Under the pieces are notes generated by a model. It was given only the letters and a program-made list of their open reading frames with translations, was not told where the DNA came from and did no database searches. From JAFGXT01 sp963677165 (GTDB lineage Bacteria; Verrucomicrobiota; Lentisphaeria; Victivallales; SZUA-371): 64,000 bases of DNA. Below, piece after piece: positions 27,563-36,713 of this stretch (its first letter is position 1; each line of letters opens with the position of its first letter). Made by a program: the position numbers and the translations under genes. The DNA lies in NCBI GenBank assembly GCA_963677165.2, contig CAXXSX010000002.1:4464001-4528000 (forward strand), in the 5' to 3' direction.

Positions 27563-30500
27563 ATGTTTGTTGAGTTAAAAAAAATATTTGCACTTGTTGG
27601 GTTGCTGGGGTGTTTTGCTTTTGTGTCGGTAGCGATCCCACCGTGGGCAAATATACCGGAACAGTCAAAAAAAGTGGTAATTGATGGGAAAATTTCTCCC
27701 GGGGAATGGGATGATGCAGCAGTTATTAAACGAATTTATTACAAGAAGCAACGAGTGCCTGCATCTCCAGCTACTGACTTCTATGTAAAATACGGCAAGG
27801 ATGCTTTGTATGTTGCCGCCGTGTGCCATGAGCCCGATTTAAAGTATCCTGAAGCATACAAGCGAAAATGGAATGACCTGTTATTTCGTAACGATGACGC
27901 AGTACAGGTAGTAATTGGACTTAAAGATAAAAATGTGGCAGTTGGTGAGAAGATTAACATGGGAGGATATGATGGAGCCATGGACGGGAAATCGGCTAAG
28001 GCGGATTTCTATTACTGCTACACTGTTAATGCCGCAGGAAACAAACAGCGTACTTTTAATGAGACAAACTTGGAAAATTCCATGTTTAATTCTGCTGTTA
28101 AAGTAAATCGAGGCAAAAACTGGGTTGCTGAAATCGAAATTCCGTATAAGTCCTGCGGACTGAAAAATCCGTCGGGAAAAATTATCCTGGCCAATCTTTT
28201 TCGATTCCGGCCACCAGTTATGACTGGTTGGTATTATCCAAATTTCGGCGGATATTCTGCTATGCCGTTTGGAGTATGGAAACTTTTGGCGTCCAATAAT
28301 CAGAAATCTAAAACAGTTGAATCTCCGGCAGCAAAACCTTCACCTAGTGCAAAAAAATGTTATGCGTCGGTTCAATACAGTCCCCTATGCGGAGTGATTG
28401 CTGGGAAGGCTGTGGTTTCTGGAAATGGCTGGGGTAAACTTTATGGCATTCTCAATATTTCCGGTATGCCGGTGATAAAGCAGGAATTGAAACTGGTAGC
28501 TTCTATTAATCATGATTCTGTTCCTGAATATCATAAGCCCAGGGAAACTGCTGTTTTATGCAAAATTAGCCCCGGAGATCAGCCGGCACGCAAAGTGTCT
28601 TTTGAAATTGTTGATTCAAAAGAAAAAGTTCTTTCGAAAGCTTCCGGCAGCTATAAATCAGTAAAGGCGCCTGAATGGCTTGGAACGGAAAACGGCAAGG
28701 AGTATGTAGATAAAAAATTCCCGGCCCCTTGGACTTTGCCAGTTGTAAAAGGTGATTCTGTGACATTGCTTAATAAAACTGTTAAGTTTAATAATTTTTG
28801 TTTGCCATCTTCTATTCGTTATGGTAGTAATCAAGATGAAATGATAGCAGCAGATCCCTATATACAGGTTAAAGTTGCTGGAAGATATTTAAAATTCAAC
28901 GGTAGTAAAGTTAAGTCCAGACAGAAAGGAAATAGTTGTATAAATGATTCGACGCTTCGGGCGGGTAATATTTTACTTAAGATGAAGTCCAGAATTGAGC
29001 CGGATGGTTTTACCGTCGTGAAATTTATGCTGGATAATATTTCTTCGGCGGCGGTCCAGCGCGTTAGCCTTCGAATCCCGATTAAGACTTCTGATGCCAA
29101 ATTTATTATGCCGGGACAACTGGTGCAGAATATCGGCAATCTTTCCCAGGCCGGTTATCGTGGCAGTGCCGGTTATTTTTGGGTTGGAACTTATGATAAG
29201 GGACTGGCTTTCAGTTTTGATACTCCATTGTTCTTCTCAAAAGACCTGCGGCATCAGGTTGAAGTAACCCGTGATGAGCAGAATAAATCCATTACGTGGT
29301 TAACGTTTAATTTTTGTGATGGACCGAATCAAATAAATAAAGATACTGTCTTTCGATTTTTTCTCCATCCTACACCAACAAAACCGCAAGTTAGCCGTTA
29401 TATCAGCAATACTGTTCAGTGGAAGTGGGAACGTTGGGGCAGATGGCATGGTTACCCGGATATAGAAAAAATTCCGGAATTGAAGAAATGGGTTGCGAAA
29501 ATGAAGGAAAAGAATCGTCTTCCCATGCTCTATACCTGTCAGGGGCTCCAGGAGAATGCGCCGTATTTTAAACAATTCAGAAGCGATCTCGAACTACAGC
29601 CGCGTTGGCGTTATTATCGTAACAAAGGTGTCAACTGTTATGCAACCAGTAAACGCGGACCGGAAGGTGATCTTCAACTGTGGGGATGGAAGAAGCTGAT
29701 TGATGAAGCAGGTATTCGTGGAACGATAAGCGATGGTCTTTCGGTTTCCTGGGGAGATTATAATCCCGCGCACTGGCAGTATGATAATGTGAATATTCCG
29801 GTTGAATGGGATGGGTTTATCAGTTCGCGAATTGTCGCACAGCGCAATTTCCTCAAGCGTTTATGTGGACTTATGACAGATACTGGAGAGCCTTATTGCA
29901 ATGTGGCACATACTGGAGGCGCGATTGATATAAATACGCTGTCATTTATGGATGGATATCTTGAAGGTGAACAGATGGCCCGATTTAAGAACGGATATTT
30001 CATCCCTCCCGCTATCTTTGCTATAGGTTACTCGGGGTTGCCCTGGGGGATTCGGACGATATTCTGGGCCAAGCGCTGGCGAAACTACCATGGCTGTGAT
30101 AAGTCTTTGGCGTATACAATGCTGTTTAACAGTGAGTTGACGAATCACAATGATCTGGAGCCCAAGGATTATGCAATCAATTTACTTGATAATTTTCCTC
30201 CCGGGAAGAGTAGCTTTATTCCTTTCTGGAAGACGAATTCGCATATAAAAGTTAATACGAACAGAGCTTTGTCTTCGATGTATTTGAATGAGAAAACGGA
30301 AAAAGCGATGATTGTTGTCAGTAACCTTTCTAATCACGCTGATAATTATAAAATTGAATTAACGGATTTATTTCCGGGCAAAACTCTAACCGTAAAAGAA
30401 CTTCTTTCGGATCGCAAGCTGGATGCACATGATTTAAAAGGAAGTATTGAACCTCACAGTTGCGACCTGATTATGGTTTCGGTAAACAGTGAAACAAATC

Positions 30501-31621
30501 GCTCTTCCGGTTCGAAGGAAAAACCTTTGGTTGAAACAAAAGGAATGAACCGTTCGGCCTGGAAAGTAAATACTCAGCATAAAGAAGTTGAAACCAGATA
30601 TCCGTTAACGGTAGACGGGACTACTGATTTAATGAGCATTAGTTCTCTACCGAAACGGCGTATGGCTGTGGCTGAAATGAAAGCATTTGCTCCGAAAGGC
30701 AATGCTACCGTTAAATTAATAATTGTTCCGCAGATTCGGTTTAATATTTACTGGGGACAAATTAATCTGTGTCATGATCACGGCTGGTTTATTCGTCAGA
30801 GTGGCCAAAAGCTTACTGACCATATTGCTGATCGTTTTATGGAACTTGGCTATAACAAGCCGCATGAACTCCTAATGACCGTAAGAGATGGTAAATTTTA
30901 CGCATGGTATGATTCACGGGTTGTTGTTAGTGGTTTTCCTGTTGATCATAAAAACAAAGTAGAACCATTGCGGATCAGCACCTGGCATGACAACGTATTG
31001 CGCTTTAAAACAGAACTGTTATCAAATCGTGCTTCATCCGGACCTGTTGCAAAAGATTTCGATATAAAAGGTTTCCATCGTGAGGATTGGATCGTTAATA
31101 CCAGTCTTGATTATATTCATGCCGATTATAATTATAAAACAACCGGAGGAAAAGTGGGGCTTGAATTCTTCAGTTCTCCAGGAAAGCCGCAGCCCGCGAT
31201 TGCTACTTTGAAGCCGTGCTTCGGTAGAAATCTTTATGTTGATATGATGATCAAACTGCCGATACGGTTCAGGTTCAGAATCGGTAATTCATTTTTTATC
31301 GGTTACGGAGGTGGTTGGACTGGTTACGGGTGGCTGTTGAAAGGAGTTATTGGAAAACGCGGTAACGGCAGAGTGATTCGTGAGGTTCCGATCGTTAATA
31401 AGTTTGTTCCATTGAAAATAAGTATTCGTGATGGTGTAATGGACATGGTATATAACAATATGGTTGTCATAGAAAAACTTCCGATTGATCTACCGGAATA
31501 CGGTAACACATTCAAGATCGAAACATGGTGGAAAGATAAAATTGCTTTTTCTGTAAATAAAGTCTCTACAAAACCGGAAACTATTGTTGAAAATGAGATA
31601 AAACATCCCATAATAAAATAA
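27563..31621 (+). CDS. Large secreted glycosidase-like protein with N-terminal CBM9-like domain
   Basis: A 1352-residue exported protein. A signal peptide covers about residues 1-24. Residues about 32-240 resemble a family 9 carbohydrate-binding/DOMON domain (VVIDGKISPGEWDDA, then FYVKYGKDALYVAAV). A beta-rich region follows, then a probable TIM barrel at about 615-900 (WKWERWGRWHGYPD, LPMLYTCQGL), like uncharacterised glycoside-hydrolase families of the DUF6067 type. The C-terminus holds two similar domains of about 165 residues (about 985-1155 and 1165-1340). No catalytic acid pair can be named from sequence alone. GAGGAGG precedes the ATG. The substrate is unknown. Confidence 0.72.
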   Translation: MFVELKKIFALVGLLGCFAFVSVAIPPWANIPEQSKKVVIDGKISPGEWDDAAVIKRIYYKKQRVPASPATDFYVKYGKDALYVAAVCHEPDLKYPEAYKRKWNDLLFRNDDAVQVVIGLKDKNVAVGEKINMGGYDGAMDGKSAKADFYYCYTVNAAGNKQRTFNETNLENSMFNSAVKVNRGKNWVAEIEIPYKSCGLKNPSGKIILANLFRFRPPVMTGWYYPNFGGYSAMPFGVWKLLASNNQKSKTVESPAAKPSPSAKKCYASVQYSPLCGVIAGKAVVSGNGWGKLYGILNISGMPVIKQELKLVASINHDSVPEYHKPRETAVLCKISPGDQPARKVSFEIVDSKEKVLSKASGSYKSVKAPEWLGTENGKEYVDKKFPAPWTLPVVKGDSVTLLNKTVKFNNFCLPSSIRYGSNQDEMIAADPYIQVKVAGRYLKFNGSKVKSRQKGNSCINDSTLRAGNILLKMKSRIEPDGFTVVKFMLDNISSAAVQRVSLRIPIKTSDAKFIMPGQLVQNIGNLSQAGYRGSAGYFWVGTYDKGLAFSFDTPLFFSKDLRHQVEVTRDEQNKSITWLTFNFCDGPNQINKDTVFRFFLHPTPTKPQVSRYISNTVQWKWERWGRWHGYPDIEKIPELKKWVAKMKEKNRLPMLYTCQGLQENAPYFKQFRSDLELQPRWRYYRNKGVNCYATSKRGPEGDLQLWGWKKLIDEAGIRGTISDGLSVSWGDYNPAHWQYDNVNIPVEWDGFISSRIVAQRNFLKRLCGLMTDTGEPYCNVAHTGGAIDINTLSFMDGYLEGEQMARFKNGYFIPPAIFAIGYSGLPWGIRTIFWAKRWRNYHGCDKSLAYTMLFNSELTNHNDLEPKDYAINLLDNFPPGKSSFIPFWKTNSHIKVNTNRALSSMYLNEKTEKAMIVVSNLSNHADNYKIELTDLFPGKTLTVKELLSDRKLDAHDLKGSIEPHSCDLIMVSVNSETNRSSGSKEKPLVETKGMNRSAWKVNTQHKEVETRYPLTVDGTTDLMSISSLPKRRMAVAEMKAFAPKGNATVKLIIVPQIRFNIYWGQINLCHDHGWFIRQSGQKLTDHIADRFMELGYNKPHELLMTVRDGKFYAWYDSRVVVSGFPVDHKNKVEPLRISTWHDNVLRFKTELLSNRASSGPVAKDFDIKGFHREDWIVNTSLDYIHADYNYKTTGGKVGLEFFSSPGKPQPAIATLKPCFGRNLYVDMMIKLPIRFRFRIGNSFFIGYGGGWTGYGWLLKGVIGKRGNGRVIREVPIVNKFVPLKISIRDGVMDMVYNNMVVIEKLPIDLPEYGNTFKIETWWKDKIAFSVNKVSTKPETIVENEIKHPIIK

Positions 31622-31633
31622 AGGAGAAAGATC

Positions 31634-32347
31634 ATGAAGGCAACTCGACAAAGAAATTTCACACTCATCGAACTCCTCGTGGTGATCGCCATTATCGCGA
31701 TTTTGGCGGCAATATTGCTGCCGGCACTAAGTAAAGCTCGTGATCGCGCCAAAGCTATTCGCTGTACGAGTAACCTGAAACAGTGTAATACCGCTGCGCA
31801 AATGTACGCTAATGATTTCGATGCATGGTTAACTCCGTGTGCCACGTCCCAGTCTACAAATGTTGGACGCTGGTGGCAGTTGCTTTGCAACTGGAAAGAC
31901 GCCCAGAACACAATTGAGTATCCTCAGTATCTGCCTAAGCCAACAATTGGCAACAATTCGATATTTATGTGTGAGGCATATAAACCATACGTTTTCTCTG
32001 CTCGAGGCAGTTATGATTATAATGTGTATGGTGTCAGATCCAAGGATTCACAGATTACCGGTGGATTGAATGCGAATTACAGTGTTTACATGAGATTAAG
32101 TCAATACAAAAAGCCATCCAGTGAACTGTATATTGGAGACAGTACCAGAGCGTCTTATAATGGAGTTCATTTACAGACATATAATCTTCAGTTTGCTAAT
32201 AATGGCGTATTGGTTACGGGCTCGGAAAAGACGCTGCATCTCAGGCACTCAAAGAAAGCCAATGCGGGATTTATGGATGGAAGTGTCCGTTCTCTTGGTC
32301 GTACAGAATGTGCTGAGCTTCGCTGGAATTACGCGATACATGATTAA
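31634..32347 (+). CDS. Pseudopilin-like protein, prepilin N-terminus and H-X9-DG domain
   Basis: A 237-residue protein. Residues 9-25 are a type IV pilin-like helix start, FTLIELLVVIAIIAILA, with the conserved Glu at +5. The residue before F is Asn, not the Gly that prepilin peptidases normally need. The C-terminal part has the H-X9-DG motif (HSKKANAGFMDG). The family is very abundant in PVC bacteria and is thought to sit in the envelope, perhaps with a type II secretion-like system. AAGGAG precedes the ATG. It follows the glycosidase gene by 12 bases and overlaps the lipoprotein gene by 8. Confidence 0.88.
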   Translation: MKATRQRNFTLIELLVVIAIIAILAAILLPALSKARDRAKAIRCTSNLKQCNTAAQMYANDFDAWLTPCATSQSTNVGRWWQLLCNWKDAQNTIEYPQYLPKPTIGNNSIFMCEAYKPYVFSARGSYDYNVYGVRSKDSQITGGLNANYSVYMRLSQYKKPSSELYIGDSTRASYNGVHLQTYNLQFANNGVLVTGSEKTLHLRHSKKANAGFMDGSVRSLGRTECAELRWNYAIHD

Positions 32348-33170
32348 GGATAACTTTTACAGAATATGTTCGTTTGCTTTTCTTGCTTTATTCGCGATGA
32401 CAAGTTGTGCATTTAAAGAGACCGGAGCTATTGTTCCGGTCGCAAAAGCGCCGGAAGTTAAAGCTGCGTTCACCCCTTTGCCGATTTCAGTGGATGGCAG
32501 ATTATCTGAAAAGGTCTGGCAGGAAACAGAATGGATTCAACTTGACCGTTCACGCCCTGCTAAACCCCAGAATGAAGCGGAATGGAAGAATATCTATAAG
32601 GCGGCAGGAACTGTTCAGGATGTAATTGACCAGTTTGCCCAGCAGGTCAAGTTCGCTGTTGTGTGGAATGAGGAAGGCCTTTATTTTGGAATAGTCGCAG
32701 AAGATAAGGATGTTCAGGGAAAGTATACCGAGGATGGAAAATGGATATGGCTTGAGGATGTTATAGAAATTTTCCTTTCCAGAGGTATTGAATTCCCGAT
32801 TATGGAATATCAGTTAAATCCGTCAAATACGGTTTTCATGCAGATTGTGGAAAAATCGCAAACGAGGAGAAGCGGTTTTAAACCGGAATCCGCAGTATAC
32901 ATCAGCGGTTCGATAAATGACAGTAAAAAGCTGGATAAATTCTGGAGCGCTGAGATCTTTATTTCGTGGAGCGATCTGGAAAAAGAGCGTCTGGCAATAA
33001 AGCCTCCTGAGCATTTTAGTGAGCCGCAAGCTGTAACTGGAGTTCGGTTGGCTGCTTGGGATTTGACGCTGTATTCTCAAATACGACTGAACCGGTTTTC
33101 GTCTCCCGGGGAAGCAAATCCGCTACATCCTGAATATTATCGTTCATTGATGTGTCTTCCGAGAAAATGA
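32340..33170 (+). CDS. CBM9/DOMON-like carbohydrate-binding lipoprotein
   Basis: A 276-residue protein with a lipoprotein signal (LALFAMTSC, C23 the likely lipidated residue). The mature part is one family 9 carbohydrate-binding-like domain, with LPISVDGRLSEKVWQETEW followed by VKFAVVWNEEGLYFGIVAEDKD and WLEDVIEIFLS. It resembles the N-terminal domain of the large protein two genes upstream. A longer frame opens upstream inside the pseudopilin gene, but the ATG at 32340 starts the signal peptide and overlaps the pseudopilin stop, so it is chosen. It ends the LacI-glycosidase-pseudopilin unit and is followed by a terminator. Confidence 0.8.
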   Translation: MIKDNFYRICSFAFLALFAMTSCAFKETGAIVPVAKAPEVKAAFTPLPISVDGRLSEKVWQETEWIQLDRSRPAKPQNEAEWKNIYKAAGTVQDVIDQFAQQVKFAVVWNEEGLYFGIVAEDKDVQGKYTEDGKWIWLEDVIEIFLSRGIEFPIMEYQLNPSNTVFMQIVEKSQTRRSGFKPESAVYISGSINDSKKLDKFWSAEIFISWSDLEKERLAIKPPEHFSEPQAVTGVRLAAWDLTLYSQIRLNRFSSPGEANPLHPEYYRSLMCLPRK

Positions 33171-33198
33171 AGGTTGTTATTTGATTTTCTTTCTCTAG

Positions 33199-33237
33199 CC
33201 GGTTAGTTTTCTTTACGAAACTAACCGGAATTTTTTT
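33199..33237 (+). terminator. Intrinsic terminator touching the AraC-family start codon
   Basis: CCGGTTAGTTT (33199-33209) pairs perfectly with AAACTAACCGG (33218-33228); AA and seven T (33231-33237) follow. The ATG of the next gene begins at 33238, directly after the T-run. Confidence 0.88.
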
Positions 33238-34146
33238 ATGAGAAAAAAGAGTAATGCAGAGTTATTTCGGAGTCCCGAGGCTTCGGATCGCGGGCTGAAC
33301 TGGTCGCCGTATTTGCGGTTGGCTCATGATTACGTAACGCCGCCGCGAGGACAAATTATTGCCAAGGATTTTCTGGGCGATCACGCTCTGCATTATTTTT
33401 TTGATGGAGCAGGAGAATATGAACTTGAAGATCAAGTTTATAAGATTGAGCCTCGTTGCGTATTTCTGGTGCGCCCTGGAGACGGATATCGTTTTCAGCT
33501 TGACGGTAACGTGAAAGCGCGAATGTTTAACCTGCATTTTGACTTGCATGAAATCGAGGCTTCCTATTGCCGGTATCCCTGTCCGGAAACTGATTCTAAA
33601 CTCAAACAGCGTTTGCCGGAGGATTTGCCGTCATACCAGAAGCTTACCTTGTATTCTGCCTATGAACAGACCTTTGCTCGTTTACTTGAAATAGCCTTGC
33701 GGCAGGGAAAATCCGCGCAGTTGCGCAGTAAGGGGTTGTTGCTTGAGATAATCGCGCTGCTGTATGATAATGCCGTAGCTGGAAACAGTGCCGAAACCTG
33801 GTCCGCTCATAGTGCGGCTGTTAGCCGGGTTCTAAGGATCATCAGCTCCGATCCGGCACGGCATTTTACCCTTGATGAGCTGGCGGAAATTGCCGGAATC
33901 AGTCGCAGTCTTTTCTGTCGTGTATTCCGTAATGCTATTGGAATGACACCGCAGAAATATCTCAATCATTTCCGGATTGAACAGGCATCTACGGAGCTTG
34001 CTTTTGAAGAGGTTCCGGTCAAAGAGATTGCTGAACGCTACGGTTTTGCCGATGTGTATCATTTTTCGCGGGTTTTCAAGAGTATTACCGGTGAGTCGCC
34101 GGCAAAGTTTCGAAAAATTCATAAAAATACACTTTTAGATAAATAA
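33238..34146 (+). CDS. AraC-family transcriptional regulator
   Basis: A 302-residue regulator with an N-terminal cupin-type effector domain (YFFDGAGEYELEDQVYKIEP near 50) and two helix-turn-helix motifs in the last 100 residues (LDELAEIAGISRSLFCRVF, then VKEIAERYGFADVYHFSRVF). The start codon sits immediately behind an intrinsic terminator, and the only Shine-Dalgarno-like GGA is part of that terminator stem; no other in-frame start with a better site was seen in the first 20 codons. It is followed 94 bases later by a glycyl radical enzyme, which it probably controls. Confidence 0.9.
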   Translation: MRKKSNAELFRSPEASDRGLNWSPYLRLAHDYVTPPRGQIIAKDFLGDHALHYFFDGAGEYELEDQVYKIEPRCVFLVRPGDGYRFQLDGNVKARMFNLHFDLHEIEASYCRYPCPETDSKLKQRLPEDLPSYQKLTLYSAYEQTFARLLEIALRQGKSAQLRSKGLLLEIIALLYDNAVAGNSAETWSAHSAAVSRVLRIISSDPARHFTLDELAEIAGISRSLFCRVFRNAIGMTPQKYLNHFRIEQASTELAFEEVPVKEIAERYGFADVYHFSRVFKSITGESPAKFRKIHKNTLLDK

Positions 34147-34240
34147 TTGGATTCCTGTCTAAAGACTTTCTTCCCTGAATCATTTATAATTATGGCATAG
34201 GTTTTTCTTATGTTTAAATGTATGTCAGAGGTTATGTACA

Positions 34241-36553
34241 ATGAAAACGAATGATCGTGTTCAAATGCTGAAGCAGGATGTTATGTCCAGAAAAGGCTCG
34301 TTTATTCCTGAATTGAATTTAATGTGGCGGGATGTCGCCTTGTATAATATCGATAAAAGGCATGACATGTCTTTATTGCAGCAACGCGCTGCAAATGTAT
34401 ACGAATTGATAAAGATTGTGCCGATTATGATCAATCCCGGCTGGACGTTAGCAGGAGAACACGTCAATCCCCCCCTGGGATGGCAGGGACTTGTCTGGGG
34501 TTTTCGTTCCTCGCTGAATGAAAACGAATGTAAAGATGAACTCCAGAAGATAGGTTATGCGGATAAATTTGATGAGATAAAGGTTGCGGTTAAATCTTTC
34601 TGGACACATTCCAGTGCGACTGCTCCTGGAGTATTTTTCGAAGACAATCTTCGGGGAATTCCGATGGAAGGAAGAAATGAAGTTTTCTGGTCCCATGGCT
34701 GCAAGGAAAATCATTCTATTCGTGATTACGCCCTGTTGATGCGCTGCGGTTACGGCGGACTCAAAAGGAAAATCGAAGCAGAACTGTCAGAGCATTCCAT
34801 GACCGAAGCTGATTATCCATCGCGTGAAAATTTTCTGCGCGGAGCTATGTATATTTGTGACGCCGGGATTGCTCTGGGAAAACGCTATGCTGAACTTGCC
34901 GAACAGATGGCAAAGGAGACCAGCGACAAAGCGGAAAAGAAACGTCTGGATGATATGGCGGCAGTATGCCGTCGGGTTCCCGAGCACGGAGCTGAAAACT
35001 TTCGTGAGGCGGTGCAGGCCCTTTGGTTTGGACATCTCATAACCTGTGCCGAAGATGGTATAAACGCCAATTCAATCGGACGTCTCGACCAGATACTGTA
35101 TCCATGGTATAAGCAGGATATTGAGTCAGGCACGATAACTCGTGATGAAGCGGTTGAACTGATGACGGAACTGGCGTTGAAACTTTATCTGGATTATGAC
35201 GTGCAGGCAATGACTCTCGGCGGGGTCGATAAGGACGGCAACTGCTCGGTGAACGATCTCAGTTACGTGATTCTTGAGGCCACTGAACGTTTTGGTGAAT
35301 TGCGTGATTTGTCGGTGCGTATTGATTCGAATACGCCGGATGAATTTATTCGCGCCTGCTCAAAACTGGTTGTTCGCGGTGGCGGTATTCCGTTTTTCTT
35401 TAACGATGAATGCTTTCTCAAAGCGCTCACGGACCGGGGAATTCCGCTTGAGGATGCCCGTGACTATGCCCCGATTGGTTGTGTGGAACTGACCATGCCT
35501 GGCAAAACCAACCCGCGTGCGGTGTCCGGCTGGTTCAATATGGCGAAATGCCTGGAGCTGGCGCTGTTCAATGGTGTTGATCCGGACAACGGATTTCAGA
35601 TGGGACCGCAGACCGGCGATCTGGATAATTTCGCGAACTTCGATGAGTTTTATCAGGCATACTGGAAGCAGGTGGAGTTCTTCTCCGAAAGAATGATTTA
35701 TCATTGCCGTCGTGGCGAACTCTATCAAAGGGAATTTCAGGCGCTGCCCGGCTGGTCGCTGCTGACGGACGACTGTATTACCAGGGGCCGGGATATCACC
35801 GATGGCGGAGCCCTGTATCATTATCATTCGATCTGCCTGATGGGGGTTCCGGATGTTGCGGACGCGCTGGCGGCGGTAAAGAAATTCATTTATGAAGATA
35901 AAAGCGTGTCGACTGGCGAAATGCTTACCGCGCTTCAGAAAAACTTTGAGGGATTCGAGTCGTTACGGCAAAAGTTCCTGTCCGGTGTTCCGAAGTACGG
36001 CAACAATGCCGATGAACCCGATCAACTGGCGGCTGACTTGTGCAGTCGATATATCGACCTGATGGATTCGTGGAGTGTCCCGGATAATCGACTGTTCGTT
36101 CATCTCTTCACGTTTAAGATCAATCTTAACTTTGGCAAAACCGTTGGTGCTTTGCCGGATGGACGCCTTGCCGGAGAACCGCTGGCGTATTCGCTCTCGG
36201 CGCACCAGGGACGTGATATGAACGGGCTGACGGCGTTGTTCAATTCTCTGGCAAAAATGCCGCATAATAAAGCAGCGGCTGGATCGGCGGCAATCATCGA
36301 CTTGCATCCGTCAATGATTCCCGATGGCGATTCACCGGAACTGCTGGTACAGCTCATGAAGTCTGCAATAAAGCTGGGAATCGGACAAATTCAGTGGAAC
36401 GTAGTTTCAGCGGAACGTCTTGAACAGGCGCGCCGCGATCCTGAACATTACGGTAATATTCCGGTACGTGTGGCAGGATATTCCCAGTTGTTCAAGCTGA
36501 TTGAGCCTGAATTACAGGAACATATTATTGCCCGCCATAAACACCAGGATTGA
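34241..36553 (+). CDS. Glycyl radical enzyme of the pyruvate formate-lyase/diol-dehydratase family
   Basis: A 770-residue oxygen-sensitive radical enzyme. The active-site Cys is C414 in APIGCVELTMPG and the radical Gly is G746 in RVAGYSQ, 25 residues from the end, both in the expected places. PDGRLAGEPLAYSLSAHQG near 632 is the usual pre-radical motif. A single Cys with GCVE rather than Cys-Cys points to the dehydratase-type or decarboxylase-type branches, not pyruvate formate-lyase; the usual GCVEP is GCVEL here. The substrate is not predictable. No radical-SAM activase is encoded next to it or elsewhere in the window, so it must be activated in trans. Confidence 0.85.
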   Translation: MKTNDRVQMLKQDVMSRKGSFIPELNLMWRDVALYNIDKRHDMSLLQQRAANVYELIKIVPIMINPGWTLAGEHVNPPLGWQGLVWGFRSSLNENECKDELQKIGYADKFDEIKVAVKSFWTHSSATAPGVFFEDNLRGIPMEGRNEVFWSHGCKENHSIRDYALLMRCGYGGLKRKIEAELSEHSMTEADYPSRENFLRGAMYICDAGIALGKRYAELAEQMAKETSDKAEKKRLDDMAAVCRRVPEHGAENFREAVQALWFGHLITCAEDGINANSIGRLDQILYPWYKQDIESGTITRDEAVELMTELALKLYLDYDVQAMTLGGVDKDGNCSVNDLSYVILEATERFGELRDLSVRIDSNTPDEFIRACSKLVVRGGGIPFFFNDECFLKALTDRGIPLEDARDYAPIGCVELTMPGKTNPRAVSGWFNMAKCLELALFNGVDPDNGFQMGPQTGDLDNFANFDEFYQAYWKQVEFFSERMIYHCRRGELYQREFQALPGWSLLTDDCITRGRDITDGGALYHYHSICLMGVPDVADALAAVKKFIYEDKSVSTGEMLTALQKNFEGFESLRQKFLSGVPKYGNNADEPDQLAADLCSRYIDLMDSWSVPDNRLFVHLFTFKINLNFGKTVGALPDGRLAGEPLAYSLSAHQGRDMNGLTALFNSLAKMPHNKAAAGSAAIIDLHPSMIPDGDSPELLVQLMKSAIKLGIGQIQWNVVSAERLEQARRDPEHYGNIPVRVAGYSQLFKLIEPELQEHIIARHKHQD

Positions 36554-36566
36554 TTATATATTGATT

Positions 36567-36597
36567 ACATGGAGCAAGTTTTATAACTGCTCCATGT
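36567..36597 (+). terminator. Perfect hairpin after the glycyl radical enzyme gene
   Basis: ACATGGAGCA (36567-36576) pairs with TGCTCCATGT (36588-36597) around an 11-base loop. It lacks a T-run, so it may be a weak terminator or a transcript-end stabiliser. It directly precedes R1 copy c. Confidence 0.5.
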
Positions 36598-36605
36598 ATG
36601 AATTG

Positions 36606-36672
36606 TCCGTACGACGGACGGCGTTGTTACCGCTTCAAACTCCAGTCGCCAGGGCTCCTTACGGAAGCGGAA
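36606..36672 (+). repeat. R1 repeat copy c
   Basis: Starts TCCGTACGACGGACGGCG, contains CCGCTTC and its complement GAAGCGG, and ends CTTACGGAAGCGGAA. TCCGTA and TACGGA pair end to end. This copy lies 53 bases after a stop codon instead of adjoining it. Confidence 0.82.
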
Positions 36673-36713
36673 TTTAAACAAATCGGGTGTAAAACCCCGT
36701 CCCTTGAAGCAGT

